64,000 nt of DNA from Cytophagales bacterium (lineage in GTDB: Bacteria; Bacteroidota; Bacteroidia; Cytophagales; Cyclobacteriaceae), in assembly GCA_025359125.1 (NCBI GenBank), contig JANYHI010000063.1, forward strand, positions 124,001-188,000, in the 5' to 3' direction. Below the pieces are notes generated by a model, which searched no databases, was not told where the DNA came from, and was given only the letters and a program-made list of their open reading frames with translations. Of this stretch, positions 9,026-17,056 are shown piece after piece (the first letter of the stretch is position 1; every line of letters begins with the position of its first letter). The translations under genes and the position numbers were made by a program.

Positions 9026-9087
9026 ATTCAGTTATCAGTCAATCGTTGTTAGTGAATTGTTCTTACGCTACTTAAATTAAAAAAAAG

Positions 9088-9390
9088 ATGCTGATCAGAA
9101 TTGTTCGAATGCATTTTAAAGAAGGCAACGAAAAGGAATTTTTAAAAATATTCGAACTCCATAAAATAAGTATTCGAAATTTTTCGGGTTGCACTCACCT
9201 TCAATTGTTAAAAGATTTAAATGATCCTCTTTGCCTCACCACACTTAGTTATTGGAAAAGAGAAGAAAATCTGGAAAACTATCGGCAATCAGAACTATTT
9301 GCTGCTGTCTGGAAAAAGGTGAAGCCGCTATTTTCCAAAAAAACAGAAGCCTTCTCGTTAGAAGAAGCAGAAACCATCTCCGGTAACTAA
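9088..9390 (+). CDS. Antibiotic biosynthesis monooxygenase (ABM) domain protein
   Basis: A 100-residue single-domain protein with the ABM ferredoxin-like fold signature: LIRIVRMHFKEGNEKEFLKIF at the start (about 2-22), a central GCTHLQLLKD, and SYWKREENLENYRQSELF (about 51-68). The family includes small cofactor-free oxygenases and haem-binding proteins, but many members have no known function. It follows the SAM-enzyme gene by 62 bases on the same strand and may be co-transcribed. No signal peptide is visible. Confidence 0.8.
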   Translation: MLIRIVRMHFKEGNEKEFLKIFELHKISIRNFSGCTHLQLLKDLNDPLCLTTLSYWKREENLENYRQSELFAAVWKKVKPLFSKKTEAFSLEEAETISGN

Positions 9391-9486
9391 TCAATCAAAT
9401 AATTATTAAACCATTGCTACAATTCCCCTAACTACCGCGAATTTTATTTCTATATTCGAGAATACCTTCCTTTACACGCTTACCTT

Positions 9487-11067
9487 ATGAAGAAATTACT
9501 TTTTCCCATCGTATTACTCACGAGCTTATTCACTGCTGCTCAGACCGTAATAAAAAAAGCTCCTGAAATAAAAGAAGGAGATGGCCCATATATACAGCTC
9601 ATTATCAGGGGCGCAATTATGATTGACGGAACCGGTGCACCACCCATTGGACCTGTAGATATTGTAGTGAAGCAAAATCGGATCGTTTCAATTCAAACTG
9701 TGGGTTACCCAGGAGTAGAGATCAACCCAGATCGCAGACCTAAACTAGAAGCAGGCGGAAAAGAAATGGATGCAACTGGCATGTACATTATGCCAGGCTT
9801 TATTGATATGCATGGGCATATTGGCGGGAACCAAGCACCAAATGCAGAATATGTTTTTAAACTTTGGATGGCACACGGCATCACCACTATACGAGATCCC
9901 TCGGCAGGTAATGGATTAGATTGGGTGCTAGATCAAAAAAATAAAAGCGAGAAAAATTTAATCACCGCTCCGCGCATTAAAGCCTATACTGCTTTTGGAA
10001 GCGGAAGTAAAGAACCCATTAGCACACCCGAAATGGCGAAGGCTTGGGTAAATGAAAATAAATTGAAAGGCGCTGATGGCGTTAAATTTTTTGGAGCCTC
10101 GCCCCAAATTATGGACGCTGCCCTGCGAGAAAATAAAAGATTGGGGCTGCGCTCGGCTTGCCACCATGCACAAATGGATGTGGCCCGTTGGAATGTTGTC
10201 AAATCTGCCGAAGCCGGATTAACCACTATGGAACATTGGTATGGATTGCCCGAGGCCATGTTAGAGGGCGAAACCATCCAAAACTTTAGGTTAGATTATA
10301 ATTACCAAAACGAACAGCATCGCTTTAGCGAAGCCGGAAAATTATGGAAGCAGGCCGCAGCCCCTTACTCTAAAAAATGGAATGACGTGATGGAGACTTT
10401 ATTGAAATTAGATTTCACCCTCGATCCTACCTTCAACATTTACGAGGCCAACCGCGATTTGCAACGCGCACGCAGAGCTGAGTGGCACGAAACCTATACA
10501 CTTCCTTCGCTGTGGGCGTTCTATCAGCCTAGCAAAATTTCGCATGGCTCCTACTGGCATTCATGGGGAACAGAAGAAGAAATTCTTTGGAAAGAAAACT
10601 ATCGGCTGTGGATGACTTTCATCAATGAATATAAAAATAGAGGTGGCAGAGTAACCGTTGGCACCGACTCGGGTTTTATTTTTCAACTCTATGGTTTTTC
10701 ATTTATCAGAGAAATGGAATTACTGCGCGAAGCAGGCTTTCATCCGCTAGAGGTGATTCGTTCGGCCACCTTGTACGGTGCACAAGCGTTGGGTGTTGAA
10801 AAAGATCAGGGCTCCATTGAAGTGGGTAAATTGGCAGATTTTGTTTTAACAGAAGTAAATCCACTCCAAAACTTGCAAGCATTGAATGGCATGGGAGCAA
10901 TAAAGTTGACCGAAGAAAATAAAGTAGTAAGAGTAGGTGGTATAAAGTATACTATTAAAGATGGCATCATCTACGATTCCAAAAAATTATTAGCGGATGT
11001 AAAAAAGATTGTAGACGAAGAAAAAACAAAAGCAGGTTTTGTATTGAAGCAGCCTGGGATGAATTAA
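9487..11067 (+). CDS. Secreted amidohydrolase family metal-dependent hydrolase
   Basis: A 526-residue exported hydrolase. An N-terminal signal peptide (about 1-19, ending FTAAQ) is followed by the beta-sandwich entry IIRGAIMIDGTG and the metal-binding MPGFIDMHGHIG (HxH about residues 109-111). Further metal or active-site candidates are SACHHAQ (about 224), TMEHW (about 249) and VGTDSG (Asp about 394). The C-terminal GSIEVGKLADFVL is typical of imidazolonepropionase/prolidase-like amidohydrolases. The substrate is unknown; related exported enzymes act on cyclic amides or dipeptides. It is a single gene, followed by the repeat-rich spacer. Confidence 0.85.
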   Translation: MKKLLFPIVLLTSLFTAAQTVIKKAPEIKEGDGPYIQLIIRGAIMIDGTGAPPIGPVDIVVKQNRIVSIQTVGYPGVEINPDRRPKLEAGGKEMDATGMYIMPGFIDMHGHIGGNQAPNAEYVFKLWMAHGITTIRDPSAGNGLDWVLDQKNKSEKNLITAPRIKAYTAFGSGSKEPISTPEMAKAWVNENKLKGADGVKFFGASPQIMDAALRENKRLGLRSACHHAQMDVARWNVVKSAEAGLTTMEHWYGLPEAMLEGETIQNFRLDYNYQNEQHRFSEAGKLWKQAAAPYSKKWNDVMETLLKLDFTLDPTFNIYEANRDLQRARRAEWHETYTLPSLWAFYQPSKISHGSYWHSWGTEEEILWKENYRLWMTFINEYKNRGGRVTVGTDSGFIFQLYGFSFIREMELLREAGFHPLEVIRSATLYGAQALGVEKDQGSIEVGKLADFVLTEVNPLQNLQALNGMGAIKLTEENKVVRVGGIKYTIKDGIIYDSKKLLADVKKIVDEEKTKAGFVLKQPGMN

Positions 11068-11130
11068 GAATCATCAAAAAAATGGTAGTTACTTTAAGTT
11101 TGTGAGAAAATAGTTATTTAATCCTTGACC

Positions 11131-11287
11131 CTCGCTGGTGTTCTTCACCAGTGAGAATGATGAAAGTAAATTGGTAAACGAAAGAGATTTAAGAAGCGAC
11201 AAACGCGTTGATAGCTGATATAGGTTTGATCAAGGGAAGAGAGTGGAACAAAGCGCAGAGTCCGAAGCGAGACTCTGCGAAGAATAA
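11131..11287 (+). repeat. Direct repeat copy 1 (130-bp core 11158-11287) with two hairpins
   Basis: The core from TGATGAAAGTAAATTGG to CTCTGCGAAGAATAA recurs at 11773-11902 with four substitutions and no gaps. A 27-base preceding segment is related but more diverged. The core ends in a perfect 9-bp stem, CGCAGAGTC-cgaagcga-GACTCTGCG (11255-11280). Ahead of it lies CTCGCTGGTG-ttctt-CACCAGTGAG, a 10-bp stem with one wobble. Its right edge abuts the start of the outer-membrane remnant. Confidence 0.85.
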
Positions 11288-11688
11288 GTACAGACTATAT
11301 TTTGAATGCCACTCATAGTATAATGTGGAACAATAGCGGAATGATTACCAATGTAGCTTATCGGATTAACACCACTAATTCACAAGGCTATCGATTTGGG
11401 AATCGTACCTATATTAATACCGCCTATTACTATGCATTTACACTAGCAGGTTTAAAACTAAAACCTAACATTGGAATTAACTACCAGAGTAATAAGATAA
11501 ATACTTACAACGGAGACGATGTGATTGATAGTAATGGCTATACATTAAATGCTACCACAGGAATAAATGTACTTCATAAAAAAGTAGGAGTAAACATGAT
11601 AGCATTCCTGCCGGTAAGTCAAAATAATTTTGATGGGCAAACAAAATTAGCTGCCGGATTTTTGGCAGGGATGACCTACTCTTTTTAA
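11281..11688 (+). pseudogene. C-terminal remnant of an outer-membrane beta-barrel protein
   Basis: About 130 open codons (a possible TTG start at 11302, but the frame is open back into the repeat) encode alternating beta-strand sequence rich in Asn, Tyr and Thr. It ends LAAGFLAGMTYSF, with the terminal Phe that marks barrel C-termini. There is no signal peptide, plug or N-terminal half. Upstream sequence is replaced by repeat copy 1, and a strong terminator follows 19 bases after the stop. I read it as the 3' end of a TonB-receptor-like or transporter-like barrel whose 5' part was lost. A functional short protein is unlikely. Confidence 0.6.
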
Positions 11689-11706
11689 CAGTAGTGAAAC
11701 CATAGT

Positions 11707-11741
11707 AAGAACGACCCAGTGCGTGGGTCGTTCTTTTTTTT
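11707..11741 (+). terminator. Strong intrinsic terminator after the outer-membrane remnant
   Basis: A perfect 12-bp stem, AAGAACGACCCA / TGGGTCGTTCTT, with a 5-base loop is followed directly by a run of T. It is the terminator expected at the end of the original, intact gene. Confidence 0.9.
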
Positions 11742-11745
11742 GGCT

Positions 11746-11902
11746 CTCGTTGATGATCTTCTGCAACGTATCTGATGAAAGTAAATTGGTAAACGAAAGA
11801 GATTTAAGAAGCGACAAACGCGTTGATAGCTGATATAGATTTGATAAAGGGAAGAGAATAGAACAAAGCGCAGAGTCCGAAGCGAGACTCTGCGAAGAAT
11901 AA
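11746..11902 (+). repeat. Direct repeat copy 2 (130-bp core 11773-11902)
   Basis: This is the second copy of the 130-bp element, 615 bases downstream of the first, with the same CGCAGAGTC/GACTCTGCG hairpin (11870-11895). The upstream flank keeps a weak CGTTG/CAACG hairpin where copy 1 has the CTGGTG/CACCAG one. Between here and 12096 I see no supported gene. Confidence 0.85.
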
Positions 11903-12096
11903 AAGCTAAATTACTTATATGGGTTTGCGAAGTCTTTATTCCAAAGCAAAATGAGCTGGCCTTCAATAATGGAGAAAATTTAACTCCAATTATCTTGACT
12001 ATGATTGATGGCAAAATAATTGATGGCCAGTTAAAGTAAACAGGATTTTGTTTGAAGGATCGAATAAGTTATCTTGGATGAATAAAATTCAATCAC

Positions 12097-12270
12097 ATGG
12101 GAAAAGAAGTATCTAAAATAGGGGACTATACTGATAATGAATTATTAAAGCGAATAGCGGTGAATACTAAAAAGTCGGCTGATGCTTTGACTTTTCTTAA
12201 AAACTTCTTTATCGGTACTGCAATAGTATCTATAATATTCGCCCTAATCATTTTGTCAAAATTAGGCTGA
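12097..12270 (+). CDS. Small single-pass membrane protein, unknown
   Basis: An ATG-initiated frame of 57 codons ends in TGA. The first half is hydrophilic (KEVSKIGDYTDNELLKRIAV), followed by KKSADALTFLKN. The second half is one clear membrane helix (about residues 38-54) ending in SKLG. The coding pattern (acidic/basic heptads, then a helix) looks real and resembles small one-helix proteins common in this phylum, but I recognise no family. It stands alone between the repeat region and the tRNA. A spurious frame is possible. Confidence 0.5.
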   Translation: MGKEVSKIGDYTDNELLKRIAVNTKKSADALTFLKNFFIGTAIVSIIFALIILSKLG

Positions 12271-12452
12271 TCTCACTTAAATTTTTTTTGGGTTAATTCT
12301 TAAATCTAATTCCCCGGTTACCTCTTTTCTCCCTCAAAGTTCCTAACCGCAAACGATAATTAATTAGGACTATAAAACTCGACCTATACCTCGACCATTA
12401 AAAGAAATAAATCTATTTTATTCTGATTATCAGTATTTTAAATAAAAAATAG

Positions 12453-12524
12453 TAGCCCCGACAGGAATCGAACCTGTATCAAAAGTTTAGGAAACTTCTA
12501 TTCTATCCATTGAACTACGGGGCC
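12453..12524 (-). tRNA. tRNA-Arg (anticodon CCU)
   Basis: On the minus strand a 72-base cloverleaf folds from GGCCCCG to CGGGGCT plus discriminator A. The D-stem is GTTC/GAAT. The anticodon arm is GAAGT-TTCCTAA-ACTTT, giving anticodon CCT. The T-arm is ACAGG-TTCGATT-CCTGT. CCA is not encoded. It reads AGG codons. Confidence 0.93.
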
Positions 12525-12665
12525 AATAAATAAGGCTACAAATGTATTAAAAATACGGCTGCGCTCAGGATGCCTCAACTACTGTCGCAAAAATTTTATT
12601 AACTAATTTTAGCCCTGCGGAAATAAAACCTCCCCCGCAACTGTCTAACCCTCACAAAAGTGTAA

Positions 12666-13202
12666 ATGGCTCAACAACCAGACGACATACTTATCAACCA
12701 AACCATTAAAGGAGACATGAATGCCTTTAAAGTGTTGGTACAAAGGCATGAGGGCAAAGTAGCGGGTGTAGTAAAGTCGATGGTTGGGAGTGTAGAAGAA
12801 GCCGCAGACATTGGACAAGAAGTTTTTATTCGGTTTTATGAATCGATAGCAAAGTTTAGAGGCGAATCTTCCGTAAGCACCTATGTGGTGAGAATAGCCA
12901 TTAACCTTTCGTTGAACGAATTAAAAAAGAGAAAAAGTAAAAATTCATTTTTTCAATTATCAAAGGAAGCTGAGATGATTCCGGCAAAAGAATCTAAACA
13001 TGATTTGAAAGAAATGTTAGATATAGAATTTAATAAATTGGAACCCGAATTTAAATCGGTGGCAACGCTGAGATTAGTAGAAGGTTATTCAACAGAAGAG
13101 ACTGCGACTCTATTACAAATTCCGTTGGGTACAGTTCTTTCCAGATTATCAAGAGCACAAAAAAAACTTCGTATTGGTTTAGAAAAACACCTGAAACCTT
13201 AG
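12666..13202 (+). CDS. ECF-type RNA polymerase sigma factor
   Basis: A 178-residue sigma-70 family factor with only regions 2 and 4. Region 2 (about 15-85) contains VEEAADIGQEVFIRFYESIAKF and the segment STYVVRIAINLSLNELKKRK. Region 4 (about 115-170) has the helix-turn-helix YSTEETATLLQIPLGTVLSRLSRAQKKL. It directs core polymerase to a stress or envelope regulon. It begins a tight operon: the next gene starts 3 bases after its stop, and its product carries one membrane helix and could be the anti-sigma. Confidence 0.92.
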   Translation: MAQQPDDILINQTIKGDMNAFKVLVQRHEGKVAGVVKSMVGSVEEAADIGQEVFIRFYESIAKFRGESSVSTYVVRIAINLSLNELKKRKSKNSFFQLSKEAEMIPAKESKHDLKEMLDIEFNKLEPEFKSVATLRLVEGYSTEETATLLQIPLGTVLSRLSRAQKKLRIGLEKHLKP

Positions 13203-13205
13203 CAA

Positions 13206-13619
13206 ATGGAAAATAAAAATATAGAAGACCTGCTGCTTAATTCTTTTGACAAAAAAATCACTCTTACTGAGGAAGAAGTGTTAAAGCAAGGGTTATCGAA
13301 CAATAGCGAGGCAAAAAAAATGAATAATCATTTTCTGCAGATAAGGGAACTGCTTGCGAATAAAGAAGAATCTACTTTCGGATTTTTCTTTGCAGAGCGG
13401 GTTATTAATAAAATAAAAGTTCTTCAAGATGATGTAGAGTATCAGCTTTTCAGTTTGGTAAAAAGATTTCGGCTGCTGGCGCTTGGGCTTATCATTGCGC
13501 TGTTGTCAATCAACATTGTTTTAGCAGACGGCCTTTCTGTAAAATCCATACTTGGATTAGAAGATGATACAATTACCGAATTAGTTCAAATAGATCTTTA
13601 TAAAGAAATAATCAAATAA
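13206..13619 (+). CDS. Putative anti-sigma/membrane protein of the ECF operon
   Basis: 137 residues, with an acidic soluble N-terminal part (about 1-88) and one membrane helix (about 92-108, LLALGLIIALLSINIVLA). A short extracytoplasmic tail carries SVKSILGLEDDTITELVQ. The position immediately behind an ECF sigma gene and the one-helix topology fit an anti-sigma factor. I see no zinc-binding HxxxCxxC, so the role is inferred only from context. Confidence 0.55.
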   Translation: MENKNIEDLLLNSFDKKITLTEEEVLKQGLSNNSEAKKMNNHFLQIRELLANKEESTFGFFFAERVINKIKVLQDDVEYQLFSLVKRFRLLALGLIIALLSINIVLADGLSVKSILGLEDDTITELVQIDLYKEIIK

Positions 13620-13623
13620 CCAT

Positions 13624-14025
13624 ATGACCTCAGAAAGAAAAAAAGCAATATTAATAGTAATCTTAACATTATTGATAGGCATTATCATAGGATCTCTTGC
13701 TACGGGCATGATGGCTCGCCAGCATTACCATGGCTCAAGAAACGAAAGGAGTAATAATCGTTCAGAAAACCAAATGGGGTTTCTAAAGAAGATTATAAAA
13801 GTTACCGATGCTGATAAAGAACAAGAGATTGCCATGAAGCCTATTCTGGAAAGAACTATTGGCCTTTTGGATTCTCTTCAAGAGAATTCAAACCAAAAAG
13901 TACAAGAACAAATGGATGCAATGTTGCAGAAACTAGAACCTATCTTAAGAAAAGATCAGTTAGAGAAACTTAAAGAGTTTGGCGACAAAATAAAATCTCA
14001 CGGTAGCCACCGAAATCGTAAATAA
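13624..14025 (+). CDS. Periplasmic CpxP/heavy-metal-resistance-like protein
   Basis: 133 residues with an N-terminal membrane anchor (about 9-30). The periplasmic part is helical and strongly charged, including ERTIGLLDSLQENSNQKVQE and QKLEPILRKDQLEKLKEF, the pattern of Spy/CpxP or heavy-metal-resistance periplasmic helical proteins. The C-terminus is His/Lys-rich (SHGSHRNRK), possibly metal-binding. It is the third gene of the ECF operon (4-base gap) and a plausible sensor or chaperone for the sigma/anti-sigma pair. The family assignment is tentative. Confidence 0.55.
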   Translation: MTSERKKAILIVILTLLIGIIIGSLATGMMARQHYHGSRNERSNNRSENQMGFLKKIIKVTDADKEQEIAMKPILERTIGLLDSLQENSNQKVQEQMDAMLQKLEPILRKDQLEKLKEFGDKIKSHGSHRNRK

Positions 14026-14142
14026 CCACTCGTGTAAATAAAGAAACTCAAACCTAGCACTTGCCGTATTCTTGCCGCCCCGTAGTTCAAACATTATTTT
14101 GGAAATAGGGTTTTAAGTGAGATTAATATATAAAAAATTTAA

Positions 14143-17037
14143 ATGACAAAGATTCTATCTGCCATTGCCCTACTATGCATTAGCCTCTTTGCCTTTGGCC
14201 AAGCAACAGAAGCACCGAAGGGAAATGGTAAAATTTCTGGCATTGTTCGCGACTCTACCAATACCCAACCCGTTGAATTTGCCAACGTAGCATTAATTGA
14301 TCCCACCACCAAAAAGCCAATCAATGGAGCTGTGGCAGATGAGAAGGGCAAATTTCAAATTATTAAAGTACCAATCGGAAATTACATTATTGAAATCTCT
14401 TTTATTGGATATTCTACTAAACAAATTCCGGTGAAAATATCGGAACGAAAAGGTGATATTGAATTAGGATTTATTTCCGTAAGCCCCAGCGACAAAGTGC
14501 TTAATGAAGTGGTTGTGCAAGGACAGAAGAATCTTATAGAAGAAAAAGTTGATAGAACTATCTATAATGCTGAAAATGATGCTACTGCTAAAGGTGGTGA
14601 TGCTACTGATGTTTTAAAGAGAGTACCAATGCTATCTGTAGATTTAGATGGTAATGTATCAATGCGTGGTAGCTCTAACATTAGAGTGTTGATTAACGGA
14701 AAGCCATCAACTATTTCTGCGAGTAGTGTAGCCGATGCGTTAAAGCAAATTCCAGCCGATCAAATTAAAACGGTGGAGGTAATCACTTCACCATCGGCCA
14801 AATACGATGCGGAAGGTTCTGGTGGTATCATCAACATCATTACCAAAAAAAATACGCTGCAAGGTTTAACTATGAATGTTGACGCAAGTGCAGGCTTACG
14901 CGGATCGAACCTTGGATTGAATGGAAACTATCGCACCCCAAAAATGGGATTTTCTCTTGGTGGTTTTGGCAGATCAAATTATAATCAGCCTGGAAGTTTT
15001 GAAAATATTCAAATCACCAATCCAAATTCAAACTCGCCTGTTTTAAATACCCAAACTGCCGACACGCGATTAACAAATCTTTTTGGCCGTTATACACTAG
15101 GCTGGGATTATGATATTGATTCTAAAAATTCATTAGCTGCCTCGCTTCAATATGGAGTAAGGAATAGTTCTAATTGGCAAGATAAATTAAGAACTGTAAA
15201 TAGCTCAGACATCACTCGCAATAAATTAAGCGATGTGGCAGTAGAAGATAATTCAGGGACGGTAGATGCAAGCTTAACTTACACCAAAACGTATGAGAAA
15301 CCTCAGAGAGAGTTTAGCTTGTTAACCTCGTACAGCAGCAACAATCGTAATAATGATTTCGTAAGTAACTATTTAGATTTTAATAGTTCTGCTTCACAAT
15401 CCTATCAAAAAAATAATAACAAGAGTACCAATACGGAAACTACTGTGCAGGCAGATTATCAAACGCCTGTGGGCAAAAAATCTATTTTAGAATTTGGGGG
15501 TAAAGAAATTATCAGAAAAGTAGAAAGCTCTTATGCCTACTATTTAGCAGGAGCCAATGGAAATTATATACCAGATCCTACAAAGGGATTGAGCAACGTA
15601 TTTAATTACAACCAATATGTTACGGCCGGGTATTCGGCTCTAACATTAAGTTTGCCAAAATCATATAGCGTAAAAGCAGGTGGCCGATATGAATACACCA
15701 CTATAGATGCTACGTACCAAATAGAAAAACCAGCACTTACACTTCCTTCGTACGGAGTGTTGGTGCCCAGCGTAAATATTTCTAAGCGACTTGCTAATGG
15801 AAGTGCTTTTAAAATAGCTTACAACAGAAGAATTCAACGGCCATCCATACAATTTTTAAATCCTAACATTCAAGCTTCCAATCCACTCAACATATCAGTG
15901 GGTAATCCTGAATTAAGTCCGGAGTATACCAATAATTACGAGTTATCATACAATACGTTTATAAAAGGAACTTCCCTCAACTTTTCAACATTTGCCAGAA
16001 ACACAACTGAATCAATTCAACGGGTGAGAACAGTAGAAGGCAACACCATCAGAACTACCTATCAAAATATTGGTCAGGAAGATGCCTATGGACTTAGTGT
16101 TTTTGCCAATGTAAATGCAGGCAAATTATCGTTGAATGGTGGTGTTGATACTTATTATTCTATTCTGAATAATAATAATCCTGATATTACCCTCGCTGCC
16201 AAAAACTCTGGTTTGGTATACAACGCCAGATTATTTGGTAGCTATAATTTAGTGAAGGGTTGGGGATTGCAATTTTTTACTTTTTACCGAGGCCAACAAG
16301 TGCAGCTACAAGGCACGCAAGGGGGATTTGGAATTTATAGTCTAAGTGTAAGAAAAGACTTAGCCGACAAAAGAGGAAGCATAGGCTTTGGGGCAGAGAA
16401 TTTCTTTTATCCATCCATTACAGTAAAAGGAGAGCAATCCTCCTATTATCTAAATCAAAAAACTACTAACGTAACTACTAACCTTAATTTCAAAATCACT
16501 TTCAGTTATCGCATTGGTAAGATGAGCATGGAGGCTCCGCGTAAGCGTAAAAAATCTATTAACAACGATGACTTGAAAGATGAAGGTGGTGGTGATGGTG
16601 GCCAGCAAGGAGGTGCGCCAACAGGAGCAGGCGGTGGCGGACGAGGCCAAGCGCCCGTTGTAATACCTGCCGCACAACCAACTAAAACAATTATTCCTGT
16701 TGCTGATGCACCCAAAGATACGGTAGCGTATGAAGTAGCGGGTACTTGGAGTTACTCGGTAGAATCGCCACAAGGGGGAGTAGGCACTATCAAAATAAAA
16801 AAAGAGAGAGATGGTTATTCCGGCACCATAGCCAATAATAGATCGAGCAGAGAAAATCCAATTAAAGATGTTGTTTTCAAAGACAATCAACTCAGCTTCA
16901 GTTATGAAGTTAACTTTGGAGGAAATAGCGCAGTAATAATTGTGAAGGGCTTAATCGTAAAAGATCAATTTAGCGGCTCGATGTCAGTAGGTCAGTTTGG
17001 TTCTTTCCCAATGAATGCTACCCGCAAAGTAGAGTAG
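14143..17037 (+). CDS. TonB-dependent receptor-like outer membrane protein with extra C-terminal domain
   Basis: 964 residues: a signal peptide (about 1-20, ending FGQA), a carboxypeptidase-regulatory-like domain (about 28-110, GKISGIVRDSTNTQPVEFAN), a plug domain (about 120-235, with LKRVPMLSVDLDGNVSMRGS), and a large barrel of the OMP_b-brl_3 type (about 240-793). The barrel ends ITFSYRIGKM. Receptors of this class normally stop there. Here a basic stretch (RKRKK), a Gly-rich linker and a Pro/Ala linker lead into about 100 more residues (about 862-964). These look like a small all-beta domain: GTWSYSV, DGYSGTI, QFSGSMSVGQFGSFP. By topology this tail would sit in the periplasm. The substrate is unknown. 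The ECF operon lies directly upstream. Confidence 0.85.
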   Translation: MTKILSAIALLCISLFAFGQATEAPKGNGKISGIVRDSTNTQPVEFANVALIDPTTKKPINGAVADEKGKFQIIKVPIGNYIIEISFIGYSTKQIPVKISERKGDIELGFISVSPSDKVLNEVVVQGQKNLIEEKVDRTIYNAENDATAKGGDATDVLKRVPMLSVDLDGNVSMRGSSNIRVLINGKPSTISASSVADALKQIPADQIKTVEVITSPSAKYDAEGSGGIINIITKKNTLQGLTMNVDASAGLRGSNLGLNGNYRTPKMGFSLGGFGRSNYNQPGSFENIQITNPNSNSPVLNTQTADTRLTNLFGRYTLGWDYDIDSKNSLAASLQYGVRNSSNWQDKLRTVNSSDITRNKLSDVAVEDNSGTVDASLTYTKTYEKPQREFSLLTSYSSNNRNNDFVSNYLDFNSSASQSYQKNNNKSTNTETTVQADYQTPVGKKSILEFGGKEIIRKVESSYAYYLAGANGNYIPDPTKGLSNVFNYNQYVTAGYSALTLSLPKSYSVKAGGRYEYTTIDATYQIEKPALTLPSYGVLVPSVNISKRLANGSAFKIAYNRRIQRPSIQFLNPNIQASNPLNISVGNPELSPEYTNNYELSYNTFIKGTSLNFSTFARNTTESIQRVRTVEGNTIRTTYQNIGQEDAYGLSVFANVNAGKLSLNGGVDTYYSILNNNNPDITLAAKNSGLVYNARLFGSYNLVKGWGLQFFTFYRGQQVQLQGTQGGFGIYSLSVRKDLADKRGSIGFGAENFFYPSITVKGEQSSYYLNQKTTNVTTNLNFKITFSYRIGKMSMEAPRKRKKSINNDDLKDEGGGDGGQQGGAPTGAGGGGRGQAPVVIPAAQPTKTIIPVADAPKDTVAYEVAGTWSYSVESPQGGVGTIKIKKERDGYSGTIANNRSSRENPIKDVVFKDNQLSFSYEVNFGGNSAVIIVKGLIVKDQFSGSMSVGQFGSFPMNATRKVE

Positions 17038-17056
17038 AGAGCAAAATAGAAACAGG

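Noticed and set aside
11302-11688. Treating the 128-codon frame as a complete small gene
   Set aside because: It has barrel-strand sequence and a barrel C-terminus but no signal peptide, and the frame is open into the upstream repeat. A remnant explains this better.
11131-11902. An insertion sequence with transposase
   Set aside because: Neither strand encodes a transposase or a fragment of one between or beside the repeats. Only the non-coding hairpin repeats are supported.
11685-12014. A 109-codon minus-strand open frame across repeat copy 2
   Set aside because: It is built from the terminator, the repeat and spacer sequence. The translation has no domain character, and the frame exists only because of the repeat.
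16450-16890. A 146-codon minus-strand frame within the TonB receptor gene
   Set aside because: It is a shadow of the Gly-rich linker and adjacent coding sequence, with no independent features.
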